A DNA stretch of 64,000 bases, taken from assembly GCA_018242465.1 (NCBI GenBank), contig JAFEBY010000126.1, positions 1-64,000 on the forward strand. Direction: 5' to 3'. The translations under genes were made by a program, and so were the position numbers. This DNA is from Pseudomonadota bacterium. Its GTDB lineage: Bacteria; Pseudomonadota; Gammaproteobacteria; Xanthomonadales; Xanthomonadaceae. Shown piece by piece: positions 38,822 through 51,606 of the stretch (its first letter is position 1; every line of letters starts with the position of its first letter). Under the pieces are notes generated by a model that worked only from the letters and a program-made list of their open reading frames with translations, was not told the origin of the DNA and searched no databases.

Positions 38822-39415
38822 TCACTCGATGCGGCAGGCTTCATCGAAGGGGAGGCGCGGTGAACGCGGGAAGATGGAAGCCGGGTCGCCCTTGCCGAGG
38901 TTGACCAGGAAATTGGATTTCCATTGGGTGCCGGCGAAGAATGCCGCATCGACCTTGGCATTGTCGAATCCCGACATCGGGCCGCAATCGAGGCCCAGCG
39001 AGCGCGCCGCCAGCATCATGTAGGCACCCTGCAGCGAGCCGTTGCGCAGCGCCGGGACGAAGCGTTTTTCCGCTGGACCTTCAAACCAGGCGCGGGCGTC
39101 GGTGTGCGGGAACAGCAGCGGCAGCTTGTGGTGGAAATCGAGGTCGTAGGCCACGATCACGGTCACAGGCGCCGCCATCGTCTTGTCGTGGTTGCCGGCG
39201 TCCAGCGCAGGCTCCAGGCGGGACTTGGCTTCGGCACTGCGCACGAAGACGAAACGCGCCGGGGTGCTGTTGGCGGCGGTCGGACCATTTTTCAGCAGGT
39301 CATAGAGACGGTGCAGGGTGGCATCGTCGATCTCCCCGCTGAAGCTGTTGTACGTCCGCGCCTGTACGAACAATTGGTCAAGGGCGGCGGCATCCAGCGG
39401 ATGGAACGGCGACAT
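38822..39415 (-). CDS. Nitroreductase family protein (RutE/malonic semialdehyde reductase-like)
   Basis: 197 aa. The FMN-binding pattern of the RutE subgroup: [12 protein letters not shown] at the N-terminus, [21 protein letters not shown], and [30 protein letters not shown]. coli RutE reduces malonic semialdehyde in pyrimidine breakdown; no rut genes are nearby, so the substrate is uncertain. It lies upstream of yceI and pirin in the same direction, and may be their operon partner in a redox-stress group. Confidence 0.87.
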   Translation of the reverse strand: MSPFHPLDAAALDQLFVQARTYNSFSGEIDDATLHRLYDLLKNGPTAANSTPARFVFVRSAEAKSRLEPALDAGNHDKTMAAPVTVIVAYDLDFHHKLPLLFPHTDARAWFEGPAEKRFVPALRNGSLQGAYMMLAARSLGLDCGPMSGFDNAKVDAAFFAGTQWKSNFLVNLGKGDPASIFPRSPRLPFDEACRIE

Positions 39416-39480
39416 GGGCGAATCCCGGCAGAAAGCGTGCAGTGTATTGTTTTGGCGATGAACACCGCGTTTCCAACCCC

Positions 39481-40425
39481 ATGACCGTACTGGCCATCAG
39501 CGATGGCCGTGCCGGCAATCTCCGCCAGGCGCGTGCACTGGCCGACGCGCTGGCGGGTGGCGAGGCGCCGCATCTGCGCATCGAAACAATGGCGCCGTGG
39601 CGCTGGCTCGCCCCGCGACGCCTGCCGGCGGCAGTCCGAGGGTTCGGCGACGGCTTCCGCTCGGGCATGCGCGATCCGCCGACAATCGTGGTCGGCTGCG
39701 GGCGACAGGCAGCGCTGGCGACGCGATTGCTGCGCGAACACGGCGTGCACGCGGTGCAGATCCTCGATCCGCGCATCGATCCGCGCCATTGGGATTGCGT
39801 CGTGGTGCCCGAACATGATCGCCTGCGCGGCGACAACGTCTTGACCCTGCTTGGCAGCCTCAATCCGGTCGATGATCGCTGGCTGGCCGATGTCCGCGCG
39901 CATCATCCACGCCCGCAAGCCTGGGGCGATGGCGGATTGACTGCACTGTTGATCGGCGGCCCAACCTCTGCGGTGCCGATGGCCATCGATGCGATTGCCG
40001 CATTCGTACGGGCGCTGGCGGATGAAACCGCCGCCGTCGGCAACCATCTCGCCATCACCACGTCCGGCCGCACTCCGCGCAGCTGGTTGCCGGCATTGCA
40101 CGATGCCGTCGCGGGAACATCGGCGACACTCTGGACCGGCGAACACGACGGCCTGAATCCGTATGCTGCGATGCTGGCGCATGCGCAGCGCATCGTGTGC
40201 ACGCCCGATTCAGTCAACATGCTGTCGGAAGCCTGTGCAACAGCCGTCGCCGTCGAATGGTTGCCGATTCCCGTGCATGGACGCATCGCCGCCTTCCTGG
40301 CGTCGTTGCAGGCACGCGGCCGGGCACGCCCGCTCGGTGCGACGTCCGCGACCAACCGCATCCCATTGCGTGAAACCGCACGGATCGCCGCCGAAGTCAG
40401 TCGACGCCTGCGGGAACCGCGCTGA
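39481..40425 (+). CDS. ELM1-family (mitochondrial-fission-like) protein, PF06258
   Basis: 314 aa from [20 protein letters not shown]. The [13 protein letters not shown] start, [31 protein letters not shown] and [14 protein letters not shown] are typical of the bacterial relatives of plant ELM1, which have a GT-B-like fold and often sit near LPS genes. The biochemical role in bacteria is not established. A GTG at 39442 could add 13 codons but has no support. Its 3' end overlaps that of glnE by 29 bases, tail to tail. Confidence 0.85.
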   Translation: MTVLAISDGRAGNLRQARALADALAGGEAPHLRIETMAPWRWLAPRRLPAAVRGFGDGFRSGMRDPPTIVVGCGRQAALATRLLREHGVHAVQILDPRIDPRHWDCVVVPEHDRLRGDNVLTLLGSLNPVDDRWLADVRAHHPRPQAWGDGGLTALLIGGPTSAVPMAIDAIAAFVRALADETAAVGNHLAITTSGRTPRSWLPALHDAVAGTSATLWTGEHDGLNPYAAMLAHAQRIVCTPDSVNMLSEACATAVAVEWLPIPVHGRIAAFLASLQARGRARPLGATSATNRIPLRETARIAAEVSRRLREPR

Positions 40426-43186
40426 AGTCGAACCCGTGCACGTGGCACGCCGTGCGGATCACGCCCCGCGCCCATTGCACTTCATCGTCGAGCCGAACAC
40501 GTCGCGGGCGGCGATCGAGCGTGCAGGCCAGCCCCAGCGCCGACAGCACAGCGTTGGCACGCAACACGTCGCGTTCCGATTCCGCAGAAAGGATTCCCGC
40601 ACGCGCCAGCGCCGTGACCAAATCGACGCTGCGGCGTGGCATGCACAACTGCGGATGGGCATCGGCGTAACGCAACACCAGTGCCTGCAACAGGAATTCG
40701 AGATCGACCAGTCCACCATCGCCCTGCTTGAGGTCGAACCACCGCGCGTCGCCGCGATCGAGTTCACGGCGCATGCGCTGGCGCATGTCGACCACCTGTT
40801 TTACCAGCTCAGCGGGATCGCGTGGCCGGCGCAGCACTTCTTCGCGCACGGCATCGAATGCCGTCGCCAGCAATCCTGCCTCATCCGGGAGCACGCAACG
40901 CGCGCGCACCAGCGCTTGGTGTTCCCAGGTCCAGGCGCGCTCGCGCTGGTAGTCGGCATAAGCCGCCAACGACGTCACCAGCAACCCGCTGGCGCCATCG
41001 GGACGCAGGCGCACATCGACGTCGTAGAGGCGACCGGCGCGGGTCGGGGTCTGCAGCAGCGAGACGATGCGTTGCGCCAGGCGCGCGAACCAGCGCGCGG
41101 CATCGAGTGGGCGCGCACCATCGGACTGTGTCGCGTGATCTGCGTCGTAGAGGAACACCAGATCGAGATCGGACCCGAAGCCAAGCGCCTCGCCACCAAG
41201 GCTGCCGTATCCGAGCACGACGAAACGCGCACCAGGAATTTCGCCATGTGATTCGACGAGCCCGGAACGCGCCAGTCGCACGACCGCCTCGACCACCGCG
41301 TCGGCCAACCACGCCAACTGTTGCGTACTCGCATCGGGGGGCTGTTGCTCGTCCAGCGCCGCCAGCGCGATGCGGAAGCTCAACGCCTGCCGCGTTTCAT
41401 TGAGCTGGGCCAGCGACGATTCGACATCGCCATCGCCTTGGGTCAACGCGCGCAGGCAGGCCTCGCGCATCTCGGCGGCACCGGCCAGCTCACCGGCAGC
41501 ACGATGATCGAGCAATTCATCGAGCAGGACCGGATAAGCCGCCAGTCGCTCGCCGAGCAAGGCGCTGCGCGACAACGCATCGACCAGGCGTTCCAGCGCC
41601 TGCGGCTGCTCGTCGAGCAAGGCGAGATAGTTGCTGCGCTTCAATACGTTCTGCACCAGCGACAATGCACGCGGCAACGCGACGCCGGGCTGCACGGCAC
41701 GACCACTGGCCGCGAGCAGCGACGGCATCAGGCGATCGAGCCGGCTGCGCGTGGCGTCGGACAACGCCGCCGCTGCCAGGCCGCGCGCGAACTGGCGCAA
41801 TTGGTGATCGGATGCTTCCACGTCCGCGTAGCCGGCATTGGCCAACGCGGCCGCTTCGCCGCCCTCTGGCAATCCGCGCCAATACGCCTGCAATTCGCCA
41901 GCGCCCTCCTCTTCGCGCCTGCCGCCGAGCAATTCGGCGAACTCCGCGGAGACATGCCCGCGATGCGCATCGAGCTCGACCTGCAATGCCGACCAATCGA
42001 CATGCCCCATCGTGGCAGCAATGCGTTCGCGATCCTCGTTGTTGTCCGGCAGCCGGTAGGTCTGCGCATCGCGCAACATTTGCAGTCGGTTTTCCAACCG
42101 TCGCAGGAACAGGTAATCGTCACGCAAGGCAACGCCGGTATCGCCTGCGATCTGTCGTCGCGCCATCAACGCATCGAGCGACGCCAGCAACCCGCGCTGC
42201 TGCAACTCGGGCTCGCGTCCGCCGCGGATCAATTGCAAGGCCTGCGCCAGGAATTCGATCTCGCGGATGCCGCCGGGCCCGCGCTTGATGTCGTCCCGCA
42301 TCTCGCGGCGCTCGACCTCGGCCGCGATCAACGCCTTCATCTCGCGCAACCCTTCCAGCGCACCGAAATCGAGGTAACGGCGGTACACGAACGGCTGCAA
42401 CGTCTGCAGGAAGGACTCGCCTGCCGCGATGTCGCCCGCCACCGGGCGCGCCTTCTGCCAGGCATAACGTTCCCAGTCGCGCCCTTCGCGCTGGAAATAC
42501 TGTTCGAGCGCTGCGAACGACCATGCGACGCGGCCGGCACTGCCGTAAGGACGCAGGCGCAGGTCGACGCGATGGCTGAATCCCTCTGCGGTGACTTCAT
42601 CCAGCAACTTCGCCAACTGCTGCCCGAGTCGCGCGAAATACTGCTCGGCGTCCAGCGGACGCGCGCCATCGCTGCTGCCCTCCTCCGCATAGCCGTAGAC
42701 GATGTCGATGTCGGAGGAAAAATTGAGTTCGCCGCCCCCCAGTTTCCCGAGCGCAAACACCACCAGACGCTGCACGCTGCCGTCGGCCGCACGCACATGA
42801 CCGTGCCGCTCGACGAATCCCGTTTCCAGCGCTGCCAGCGCGACTGTCAGGCAGTTTTCGGCGAGCACGCTGCTGCCGCGCAAGGTGTCTTCCACGCTGT
42901 CGAACCCAAGCACGTCGCGCCAGATCAAGCGCGTCGATTCCGCCTGCCGGTAACGCCGCACCAACGTGGGCCATGACCCGGCGTCGTCCGGGGCCAATGT
43001 CGGAACCGCGAACGGTGCGGCGCCATCGTTGCGCAACAACGCCCGCAGCACATCCGGCTGGCGCCGGAATGTCTCGATCGCGAAATCACTGGCAGTGGCC
43101 ACGGCGCGCAACTTCGCCAACGCCGCCGCGTCCGGCGCAAGCGGCGTCAGGTCGAGCGTGGCGAGGGCGGCGTCAGGATCGAACAT
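40397..43186 (-). CDS. glnE: Bifunctional glutamine synthetase adenylyltransferase/deadenylase
   Basis: 929 aa, the length of E. coli GlnE. Two nucleotidyltransferase halves are visible: [17 protein letters not shown] (N-terminal, deadenylylating) and [23 protein letters not shown] (C-terminal, adenylylating), each with the metal-binding DXD. GlnE tunes glutamine synthetase to nitrogen status. The start [13 protein letters not shown] avoids an upstream extension toward the tRNA. gltB, for the partner enzyme of the GS-GOGAT cycle, begins at 61568. Confidence 0.96.
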   Translation of the reverse strand: MFDPDAALATLDLTPLAPDAAALAKLRAVATASDFAIETFRRQPDVLRALLRNDGAAPFAVPTLAPDDAGSWPTLVRRYRQAESTRLIWRDVLGFDSVEDTLRGSSVLAENCLTVALAALETGFVERHGHVRAADGSVQRLVVFALGKLGGGELNFSSDIDIVYGYAEEGSSDGARPLDAEQYFARLGQQLAKLLDEVTAEGFSHRVDLRLRPYGSAGRVAWSFAALEQYFQREGRDWERYAWQKARPVAGDIAAGESFLQTLQPFVYRRYLDFGALEGLREMKALIAAEVERREMRDDIKRGPGGIREIEFLAQALQLIRGGREPELQQRGLLASLDALMARRQIAGDTGVALRDDYLFLRRLENRLQMLRDAQTYRLPDNNEDRERIAATMGHVDWSALQVELDAHRGHVSAEFAELLGGRREEEGAGELQAYWRGLPEGGEAAALANAGYADVEASDHQLRQFARGLAAAALSDATRSRLDRLMPSLLAASGRAVQPGVALPRALSLVQNVLKRSNYLALLDEQPQALERLVDALSRSALLGERLAAYPVLLDELLDHRAAGELAGAAEMREACLRALTQGDGDVESSLAQLNETRQALSFRIALAALDEQQPPDASTQQLAWLADAVVEAVVRLARSGLVESHGEIPGARFVVLGYGSLGGEALGFGSDLDLVFLYDADHATQSDGARPLDAARWFARLAQRIVSLLQTPTRAGRLYDVDVRLRPDGASGLLVTSLAAYADYQRERAWTWEHQALVRARCVLPDEAGLLATAFDAVREEVLRRPRDPAELVKQVVDMRQRMRRELDRGDARWFDLKQGDGGLVDLEFLLQALVLRYADAHPQLCMPRRSVDLVTALARAGILSAESERDVLRANAVLSALGLACTLDRRPRRVRLDDEVQWARGVIRTACHVHGFDFSAVPAGVD

Positions 43187-43231
43187 GGGAACATCTTGCC
43201 GCAGTCCCGCGTCGACGTCTCTTGCCTTGTT

Positions 43232-43307
43232 TGGTGGGCCCACCAGGACTCGAACCTGGAACCAAAGGATTATGAGTCCTCTGCTCTAACCATTGAGCTA
43301 TAGGCCC
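43232..43307 (-). tRNA. tRNA-Ile(CAU), the lysidine-modified AUA-reading isoacceptor
   Basis: 76 bases with encoded CCA. Acceptor GGGCCTA pairs with TGGGCCC (one G-U); D arm TAGCTCAATGGTTAGAGCAG; anticodon loop CTCATAA with CAT at 43272-43274; T arm CCAGG-TTCGAGT-CCTGG. A CAT anticodon could mean Met, but the body closely follows E. coli ileX (ACTCATAAT context), so TilS should convert it to read AUA. It lies 45 bases upstream of glnE on the same strand. Confidence 0.92.
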
Positions 43308-43321
43308 ACATGCGGCAATGC

Positions 43322-44227
43322 CTATTGTGCCCGATCAGCCAGAAAGCGATCCAACTCCACACGCGTTGGCGTGCCCGATTGCGCGCCCAGCTTCGTGCAT
43401 GCCAGCGCCGATGCCGCAGCCGCGTGACGCATCGCCACCTCCAGCGTCACACCACCAGCCAGCTCCGCGGTGAACACGCCGCAGAACACGTCGCCAGCCC
43501 CGGTGGTGTCGACCACATCGACCGCGAATGCAGGGTGCTCGATCATCGGTTGATCGCGCCGCCACACCAACGCGCCGCGTGCGCCCAAGGTGACGACAAC
43601 GCAGCAAACACCCAGCGCTTTGCATTGCATGGACAAGTCCGCGCCGCCATGCCCGCCCGCCAGCATCGCCAACTCGCCCTCGTTGACGATCAGCACATCA
43701 ACGTTGTCGAGCAATCCCCTCGGCAACACTTGCGCAGGCGCCGCGTTCAACACCACCTTCACGCCCGCCGCCCGCGCGGCTTGCGCATAGGCGTGCACGC
43801 TTGCCAGCGGGATCTCCAGTTGCATCAGCAGGTGGCTTGCAGCGCCGAAGGCGGGCAGATGTTCCGGCGCCAGATGCATGTTCGCGCCCGGGGCAACCGT
43901 GATCGAGTTTTCGCCATCGTCGGCGATGCAGATGAAGGCCGAACCCGATGCGCTTGCGGCGATGCGCACGATCGACGCATCGACTCCGGCGTCGCGCAAC
44001 GGCGCTTCCAGTTGCGCGGCGAAGGCATCGTCACCCAGCGCCACCAGCATGCGCACGTCGGCAGCACCCGCGCGCGCCGCCGCGACCGCCTGATTGGCGC
44101 CCTTGCCGCCCGGGAACACCGCCAGTTCGCGTCCGAGCACGGTTTCGCCGGGTGCCGGCACATGCGCGGCGCGCACCACGAAATCGAGGTTGGCCGACCC
44201 GGCGACCAGGATGTTGGCGTTGCCCAT
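43322..44227 (-). CDS. rbsK: Ribokinase / PfkB family sugar kinase
   Basis: 301 aa. PfkB signatures: ELAVFPGGKGANQAVAAARAG near the N-terminus and the anion-hole/catalytic motif DTTGAGDVFCGVFTAEL near the C-terminus, with VLIVNEGELAML between. Ribokinase phosphorylates ribose at O5; the sequence fits ribokinase best, but no ribose transporter or catabolic partner is adjacent. The start MGNANILVAGSANLD was chosen over an ATG four codons earlier. It stands just upstream of the tRNA in the same direction. Confidence 0.85.
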   Translation of the reverse strand: MGNANILVAGSANLDFVVRAAHVPAPGETVLGRELAVFPGGKGANQAVAAARAGAADVRMLVALGDDAFAAQLEAPLRDAGVDASIVRIAASASGSAFICIADDGENSITVAPGANMHLAPEHLPAFGAASHLLMQLEIPLASVHAYAQAARAAGVKVVLNAAPAQVLPRGLLDNVDVLIVNEGELAMLAGGHGGADLSMQCKALGVCCVVVTLGARGALVWRRDQPMIEHPAFAVDVVDTTGAGDVFCGVFTAELAGGVTLEVAMRHAAAASALACTKLGAQSGTPTRVELDRFLADRAQ

Positions 44228-44339
44228 TCCGTGTCCCACTGACTGCGATGTGTCGCCATCAACCTAGCACGCAACAGCCAGTTGGCGCAGTCGCACTCCC
44301 CTCCCGGCAGGCGCCCGGTGTTTGCGGCGGATCGCCAAG

Positions 44340-44368
44340 AAAAAGCCCCGCACTCGGCGGGGCTTTTT
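44340..44368 (-). terminator. Terminator of rpoD
   Basis: A 12-bp stem, AAAAAGCCCCGC (44340-44351) with GCGGGGCTTTTT (44357-44368) and loop ACTCG. It begins 21 bases past the rpoD stop. A- and T-tracts on both sides make it usable from either strand, but only rpoD reads into it. Confidence 0.92.
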
Positions 44369-44389
44369 GCATCACGACTTGTGTCGCGC

Positions 44390-46234
<1,845 letters not shown>

Positions 46235-46275
46235 GCGGCTCTCACCTGATGTACGTGAAACGGAGTGAACCTGCA

Positions 46276-46281
46276 ATTATA
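46276..46281 (-). promoter_or_regulatory. Consensus -10 of the rpoD promoter
   Basis: On the minus strand the sequence reads GGTATAATTGC, an exact TATAAT, predicting a leader of about 35 bases before the rpoD ATG. No good -35 is found 16-18 bases upstream. It lies in the 70-base gap between dtd and rpoD. Confidence 0.65.
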
Positions 46282-46304
46282 CCGTGCCAACAGGCTACTT
46301 GGGC

Positions 46305-46745
46305 CTATGCCCGGAGCAGGAAGGTGACCGGGCCATCATTGACCAGGCTGACTGTCATATGGGAACGGAAGCGCCCGGTTTCCACCCTGCCGGGCGAAAT
46401 TCGCCGGCATTCGGCCACCAGGCGGTCAAATGCAGGTTCCGCTTCGGCAGGCGGGGCGGCGGAACTGAAGCTCGGACGCAAGCCGGAAGCAGTATCGGCG
46501 GCCAGGGTGAACTGGCTGACCAGGAGCAGATCTCCGGCGATATCGTGGAGGGATCGATTCATCTTGCCGGCATCGTCGGCGAAAACCCGGTAACGCAGCA
46601 GCCGCTCGGCCATCTTCTGGATCTGGCCCTCACTGTCCCCCGGCTCGGCGGCGACCAGCGCCAGCAAGCCCGCGCCGATGGCGCCAACAGTTTCGCCCTC
46701 CACTTCGACCTTGGCCTGGGTGACGCGCTGAATGAGGGCAAGCAT
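46305..46745 (-). CDS. dtd: D-aminoacyl-tRNA deacylase
   Basis: 146 aa, normal DTD length. [21 protein letters not shown] at the N-terminus, the SQFTLAADT active-site motif (about 77-85) and the NDGPVTFLL motif with the Gly-cisPro pair near the C-terminus identify DTD1. It hydrolyses D-amino acids (and glycine misacylated on tRNA-Ala) from tRNA. It is upstream of rpoD in the same direction and divergent from the second LpxL-type gene. Confidence 0.95.
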   Translation of the reverse strand: MLALIQRVTQAKVEVEGETVGAIGAGLLALVAAEPGDSEGQIQKMAERLLRYRVFADDAGKMNRSLHDIAGDLLLVSQFTLAADTASGLRPSFSSAAPPAEAEPAFDRLVAECRRISPGRVETGRFRSHMTVSLVNDGPVTFLLRA

Positions 46746-46782
46746 GGGCGCATTTAAGCACGCGCCCGATAGACTTGGCCCG

Positions 46783-47718
46783 GTGAATCCCGACCGTACC
46801 GCCAGCCTCCTCCATGCCCTCGCCTCGGGCCTCGGCCACCTGCCGTGGGCCGTACTCAACCGGTGCGGCGACGGCTTGGCGCGCATCCAGCGCTGGAGTG
46901 GCGGTCGCGAACTGCGGGTCACCCGCCGCAATCTCGAGTTGGCGATGCCGGAACTGGACAGCGGCGCACGCACGAAGCTGGAACGCGCGGTACTGCGCAG
47001 CACCGGCCGCCAGATGATGGAGACCATGCACCTATGGACCCATTCGCACGCCGACAATCTGAGACTGATCGACGGCGAGGATGGGCGCGCACTGTTCGAT
47101 GACGCGCTGCGTTCCGGACGCGGATTGATCGTCTCGGCGCCGCATTTCGGCAACTGGGAACTACTCAACCAATGGCTGGCCGCGCAGACGCCGCTGGCGA
47201 TCCTCTACAAGCCGCCGGAATCCAAGGTTGGTGAAGCCTTCCTGCGCCGCGTGCGCGCAGACGAAGCACCCGACCGCATCACCCAGGTCCGCGCCGAAGG
47301 CACGGCGATCCGCGCGCTGTTCAAAACCTTGGCCGCCGGCGGCGTGGTCGGCATCCTGCCCGACCAGCAGCCCAAGGCCGGCGACGGCGAGTTCGCACCA
47401 TTCTTCGACAAGCAGGCATTGACGATGACCCTGCTCAATCGCCTTGCCCAGCGCACCGGTGCCACCGTGCTGCACGCGTGGTGCCAGCGCGCGTCGGACG
47501 CGCCGCGCTTTCGCATCAGCATCGAACGCGCCGATCCCGAGATCGCCGACGAAGATCCGAAGATCGGGGTCGCTGCGCTCAATCGCGACATCGAGCGCAT
47601 CGCCCGCTACGATCTCGCGCAATACCAGTGGACGTACAAACGCTACACCCTGCGCCCACCCGGCAGCGGTGAAGTGAACCCCTACGCCGACTTCGAAAAG
47701 CATTCGAGGCCGCGATGA
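46783..47718 (+). CDS. Lipid A acyltransferase (LpxL/LpxM family), copy 2
   Basis: 311 aa from GTG 46783. HX4E motif H121-E126 ([11 protein letters not shown]), [15 protein letters not shown] and [20 protein letters not shown] are LpxL/LpxM-like. It probably adds the second secondary acyl chain to lipid A, complementing the homologue at 33020. TAGACT (46770-46775) lies 7 bases before the GTG, the same TAGACTTG octamer seen before copy 1. The in-frame ATG at 46744 would lie upstream of that element. The stop overlaps the next gene (ATGA). Confidence 0.87.
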   Translation: MNPDRTASLLHALASGLGHLPWAVLNRCGDGLARIQRWSGGRELRVTRRNLELAMPELDSGARTKLERAVLRSTGRQMMETMHLWTHSHADNLRLIDGEDGRALFDDALRSGRGLIVSAPHFGNWELLNQWLAAQTPLAILYKPPESKVGEAFLRRVRADEAPDRITQVRAEGTAIRALFKTLAAGGVVGILPDQQPKAGDGEFAPFFDKQALTMTLLNRLAQRTGATVLHAWCQRASDAPRFRISIERADPEIADEDPKIGVAALNRDIERIARYDLAQYQWTYKRYTLRPPGSGEVNPYADFEKHSRPR

Positions 47719-48500
47719 GCAAGTCCGCGCCGAAACTACCGGTCACCGGCGTGGTGATCGCGAAGAACGAAGGCGATCGCATTGGCCGTTGCGTGGCGAG
47801 CCTCGTGCCGCTGTGCTTTGAGGTCATCGTGATGGATTCGCAATCGACCGATGACACCGTGGCGGCCGCCGAAAAGGCCGGCGCACGCGTAGTGCAGCAA
47901 CCATGGCTGGGCTTCGCCGCGCAGAAGAACGCGGTGATCGCGCTGGTGCAGACTCCGTGGGTGCTGCTGCTCGATTCCGACGAATGGCTTGCGGATGGCG
48001 CCGACGACATGATTCGCAACGCCTTCGCCGATGGCCGCGTCGAACAGGCGGATGTGTGGAACCTGTTGCGGCGCACGCACTATCTCGGCACCGCACTGAA
48101 CCACGGTGGCTGGGGCAAGGAAAAGGTCGCGCGCCTGTTCCGCAACGACCTGCGTTACAAACCGGCGAGCGTTCATGAGGCGCTGGATCTCGCCGCCAAG
48201 CGCATCTCTACGCTCGGCGCACGCATCGAGCACGACACCGCGCGCAGCGATGACGAATACGCAACCAAGCTGCACCGTTATGCCGCGCTATGGGCGCAAC
48301 AACGCCACGCACAGGGACGACGCGCCGGTGTGATCGCCGCGCCGCTGCACGCCGCCAGCTACTGGCTGAAGAACTACGTGCTGCGCGGCGGCTTCCTCGA
48401 TGGCGGCAAGTCCGCACGCTATCACGCGCTGCATGCGGGCTATGTGTACGAGAAGTATCGCAAGCTGCGTGAATTGACGCGCTTAGGCACCACGCATTAG
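47715..48500 (+). CDS. Glycosyltransferase family 2 (WaaE/KdtX-like), copy 2
   Basis: 261 aa, GT-A fold. VTGVVIAKNEGDRIGRCVASL, VIVMDSQSTDDTVAAAEKAG, the DSD metal motif (D87-S-D89 in WVLLLDSDEW) and the KVARLFRNDLRYKPASVHEAL segment match WaaE/KdtX LPS-core transferases. Coupled to the upstream acyltransferase by ATGA, pointing to a lipid A-core assembly role. It is a diverged paralogue of the GT2 at 34159. Confidence 0.88.
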   Translation: MSKSAPKLPVTGVVIAKNEGDRIGRCVASLVPLCFEVIVMDSQSTDDTVAAAEKAGARVVQQPWLGFAAQKNAVIALVQTPWVLLLDSDEWLADGADDMIRNAFADGRVEQADVWNLLRRTHYLGTALNHGGWGKEKVARLFRNDLRYKPASVHEALDLAAKRISTLGARIEHDTARSDDEYATKLHRYAALWAQQRHAQGRRAGVIAAPLHAASYWLKNYVLRGGFLDGGKSARYHALHAGYVYEKYRKLRELTRLGTTH

Positions 48501-48569
48501 GCAGACTCGCAAAAAAAGCATCGCCCGGCTGTGCGTCTTTAGCGGTTATCCGCAGTGTCCGACACGCCG

Positions 48570-50237
48570 TTAATGCGGACACCCGGCAACAGCCCCACCG
48601 CGCACCAGATACCACGTGCGGCGATTCGAATGCGGCACCTGTTCCAGCGCGGAATCCGGAATGCACTTCGGCAGCACCGTGTCCTGCACCAGCAGCCAGC
48701 GATGCTGCGGATCCGCCTGCAGCCAATGGATCGCGTCGGTGGTCTGCGCCTGCATGTCGCGGGTGAACCCGAAATTCGTCGCCGGGCGATCGGCCATCAG
48801 CAGGTTCTGTTCCTTCCAGCCGAGCAGCGCGAGTTGCGCATCGGGACCGATGCGGGCACCGACATCGCGCATCAGTCCACGCGCCGATGACGAATCGTTG
48901 AGCAACGGATAGCCGAATACGCCGAACAGCACCCACAGCGTGCCCAGCGACACGATCGTGGCGATCTCCAGGCGCTTGCGCCACCATGCCAGCGCGACGA
49001 TCACGCCGGCGCCCATCGCCAGCAGCATCCAGCCAATGCCGGCGCCGGATTCAAGTCCACGCTCGGTGAGGAAGTGCGTGGTCGATTTCGAGTGACCGAA
49101 GGCCAGCAATCCGCCACCGATCACGAGCCCGATCGCCATCACTGCCAGCACCGTCGCCAGCAATCGCCGTGGCCATGCCTTTTTCAACAATCCCGGAAGC
49201 AGCGGTGCCAGGGCGAGACCCCACATCGGCAGCACCGGCATGATGTAGACGTCGCGCTTGCCCGACGGAATGCTGAAGAAAATCACCAGCAGCACGCCCC
49301 AGGCCAAAGGCAGCAGATAGCGTGCGTCCATGCGTTGCAGGCAGCGTTTCCACGCCGGAATCGCCCACGGCAACGCCAGCATCGCCGGCAGCCACATGCC
49401 GAGCACGACCACGATGAAATACCACCACGGCTGCGCATGGTCCCACGACTGTGCGTAACGCTTCGCCGTCTGGTGGAACAGGATGTCGTTGAGATAGGCG
49501 TCGTAAGCGGGATCGTGATGCGATCGCACCGCCAGCACCATCGGCACCAGCCAGATGCACATGGCCGCGACCAGGAACAACGGCGCGATCCAGAATCGCC
49601 AATCGCGCAGGTGCAAGGACACGCGTTCACCACGTGACTGCCAGCCGCGCACGCTGGCGAAGATCGCCGGAACCAGCATCAGCAATGCCAGCACGCCGAC
49701 GCCCTTGGTGATGGTGCCGAGTCCGGCGAAGAACCAGCCGATCCACCACCAGCGCCAGTTCGGACCCAGCAGGAGATGGCGCAGCAATCCGTAATTGGCG
49801 ATGGTGATGAAGCAGGTCACCAGCGGATCGATCTGCGCTTTCTTGGCCTGATAGGTGAACTGGAACGCGAGCAGCACCGCCCACGCCGCCCACAAGCCGA
49901 TCTTCGGCATCCACAGGCGCTTGCCGAGATCCGCAACACAGGCCAGCGTCGCCAACGTCGCCAGCAGCGACGGCAACAGGAAGGCGACGCGCCAATTGCG
50001 GAAAACCTCGAAGAACGCCGCCTGCAACCACATCAGCATCGGCGGCTTGTCGGAATACAGTTCGATGCCGCGATGCGGGAACAGCCAGTTGCCACTCTCG
50101 ACCATTTGCTTCGCGACCAATGCGAAACGCGGCTCGTCTGCGGGCCAGGGATCGCGCAGGCCGATGCCGGCACCGACGATCAGCAGCGCGGCAATCCAGA
50201 ACAGCCAGGTATCGCGGGATGAACGAGTCTTCAGCAT
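48570..50237 (-). CDS. ArnT-like / GT39-83 integral membrane glycosyltransferase
   Basis: 555 aa with about a dozen membrane helices and a soluble C-terminal domain. The first periplasmic loop has the acidic DEPRFALVAKQMVESGNWLFP motif and YSDKPPMLMWLQAAFFEVF typical of ArnT and related undecaprenyl-phosphate-sugar transferases. ArnT adds 4-amino-arabinose to lipid A, but no other arn genes are in the window, so another sugar is possible. It follows rsmB by 28 bases on the minus strand and converges on the GT2 gene. Confidence 0.82.
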   Translation of the reverse strand: MLKTRSSRDTWLFWIAALLIVGAGIGLRDPWPADEPRFALVAKQMVESGNWLFPHRGIELYSDKPPMLMWLQAAFFEVFRNWRVAFLLPSLLATLATLACVADLGKRLWMPKIGLWAAWAVLLAFQFTYQAKKAQIDPLVTCFITIANYGLLRHLLLGPNWRWWWIGWFFAGLGTITKGVGVLALLMLVPAIFASVRGWQSRGERVSLHLRDWRFWIAPLFLVAAMCIWLVPMVLAVRSHHDPAYDAYLNDILFHQTAKRYAQSWDHAQPWWYFIVVVLGMWLPAMLALPWAIPAWKRCLQRMDARYLLPLAWGVLLVIFFSIPSGKRDVYIMPVLPMWGLALAPLLPGLLKKAWPRRLLATVLAVMAIGLVIGGGLLAFGHSKSTTHFLTERGLESGAGIGWMLLAMGAGVIVALAWWRKRLEIATIVSLGTLWVLFGVFGYPLLNDSSSARGLMRDVGARIGPDAQLALLGWKEQNLLMADRPATNFGFTRDMQAQTTDAIHWLQADPQHRWLLVQDTVLPKCIPDSALEQVPHSNRRTWYLVRGGAVAGCPH

Positions 50238-50265
50238 GGCGCGATCATACGGGAAGACCCGTCGA

Positions 50266-51606
50266 TCATTGTTTCCGCAGGCGTGCGTAGAAGAAGCCAT
50301 CCATGCCGCCCTCGCCGGGCAGGCGCTGGTGGCCGCAGCCGGTATCACGGCCGAAGGTCGCATCGAGCGGATCGAGTCGCGCATCGGCCATGCGCTGAAG
50401 GAATGTCTCGACCTGGCGATCGTTTTCCTCGCGCAGGATCGAGCACGTCGCATAGACCAGCGTGCCGCCCGGCGCGAGCGTCGGCCACAGCGCATCGAGC
50501 ATGCGCGACTGCAGCGCAACCAGCGCCGCAACGTCTTCGGCGCGACGATGCAACAGGATGTCCGGCTGGCGGCGGAGGATGCCGGTCGCACTGCACGGCG
50601 CATCGATCAGGATGGCGTCGAACGCGCGGCCATCCCACCATGCATCCGGCGTGGTGGCATCGGCGGCAAGCAGTTGCGCCGACAGCCCGAGGCGCTGCAG
50701 GCCTTCCTCGACGCGGCGCAGGCGACGCGCATCGATGTCCGCCGCGATGACCTGCAACCCCGGTTCGCGTTCGAGCAAGTGCGTGGTCTTGCCGCCGGGC
50801 GCGGCACAGGCATCGAGCGCGCGCATGCCGGCCTTCAACGCGAATGCATCGGCGATCAGCTGGGCACTGCCATCCTGCACCGACACCGTCCCTTCGCCGA
50901 AACCGGGCAGCGCGCTCACGGCAACCGGCGTTTCCAGCATCAGGGCATCGGCGGGGTGATCCGGAATCCGCACATCCATGCCGTTCTCGCGCAACTGCGC
51001 TGCATAGGCATCACGATCGGTCTTGCCGCGATTCACCCGCAACCACATCGGCGGCGACGTGCGACTGGCGCGCAAGATCGCTTCGACATCCTCCGGCCAA
51101 TCCGCACGCAATCGTTCAAGCAGCCATTGCGGCCAACCCGCTTGCGCATCGGCGCGCACCAGCGGCTCGCGCGTGGCACGGCGCAGCACCGCATTGACCA
51201 ATCCGGCCTGATGGCTGCGCTTGAGCAGGCGCGCGGCCTCCACCGTCGCATCGACAGCGGCATGGCTTGGCAAACCCATCGCATCGAGTTGCGCCAATCC
51301 GGCGTAGAGCAGCGCGCGCAGGTCGTTGTCGCGCTGGCCCAATGGCCGCGGCAGCCAGGCCTTCAACGTCGCGTCGTAGTCGGCGCGGTTGCGCAGCGCC
51401 GCCATCACCATCGCCTCCAACAGCGCGCGATCGCGACCATCGGCGATTCGCGATTGCGCCGCCGACAGTTCGACCTTCAGCGAACGCCCGCGATGCATCA
51501 CCGCATCGAGCACGCGCGCGGCATCGGCACGCACGCCCGCACCGCGATCGCCGCCCGTTCGCGCCTGATCAGGCCGTGTTTGTTTAAAGCTGGCCACGAC
51601 GAGCAT
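50266..51606 (-). CDS. rsmB: 16S rRNA m5C967 methyltransferase RsmB
   Basis: 446 aa. An N-terminal NusB-like RNA-binding domain (about 25-150) and a C-terminal SAM methyltransferase: [17 protein letters not shown] (SAM loop), [18 protein letters not shown] and the nucleophile motif [13 protein letters not shown]. It modifies C967 of 16S rRNA. Its start overlaps the fmt stop by 23 bases, the usual def-fmt-rsmB arrangement. Confidence 0.95.
   Translation of the reverse strand: MLVVASFKQTRPDQARTGGDRGAGVRADAARVLDAVMHRGRSLKVELSAAQSRIADGRDRALLEAMVMAALRNRADYDATLKAWLPRPLGQRDNDLRALLYAGLAQLDAMGLPSHAAVDATVEAARLLKRSHQAGLVNAVLRRATREPLVRADAQAGWPQWLLERLRADWPEDVEAILRASRTSPPMWLRVNRGKTDRDAYAAQLRENGMDVRIPDHPADALMLETPVAVSALPGFGEGTVSVQDGSAQLIADAFALKAGMRALDACAAPGGKTTHLLEREPGLQVIAADIDARRLRRVEEGLQRLGLSAQLLAADATTPDAWWDGRAFDAILIDAPCSATGILRRQPDILLHRRAEDVAALVALQSRMLDALWPTLAPGGTLVYATCSILREENDRQVETFLQRMADARLDPLDATFGRDTGCGHQRLPGEGGMDGFFYARLRKQ

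Noticed and set aside
43232..43307. tRNA-Met reading of the CAT anticodon
   Set aside because: The D arm, anticodon stem context and T arm follow the ileX-type tRNA-Ile2 pattern, not initiator or elongator Met tRNA.
48555..48582. GTGTCCG/CGGACAC hairpin as a terminator between the GT2 and ArnT-like genes
   Set aside because: Short stem, 14-base loop, no T-run, and it overlaps the end of the ArnT-like gene; support is too weak to list.
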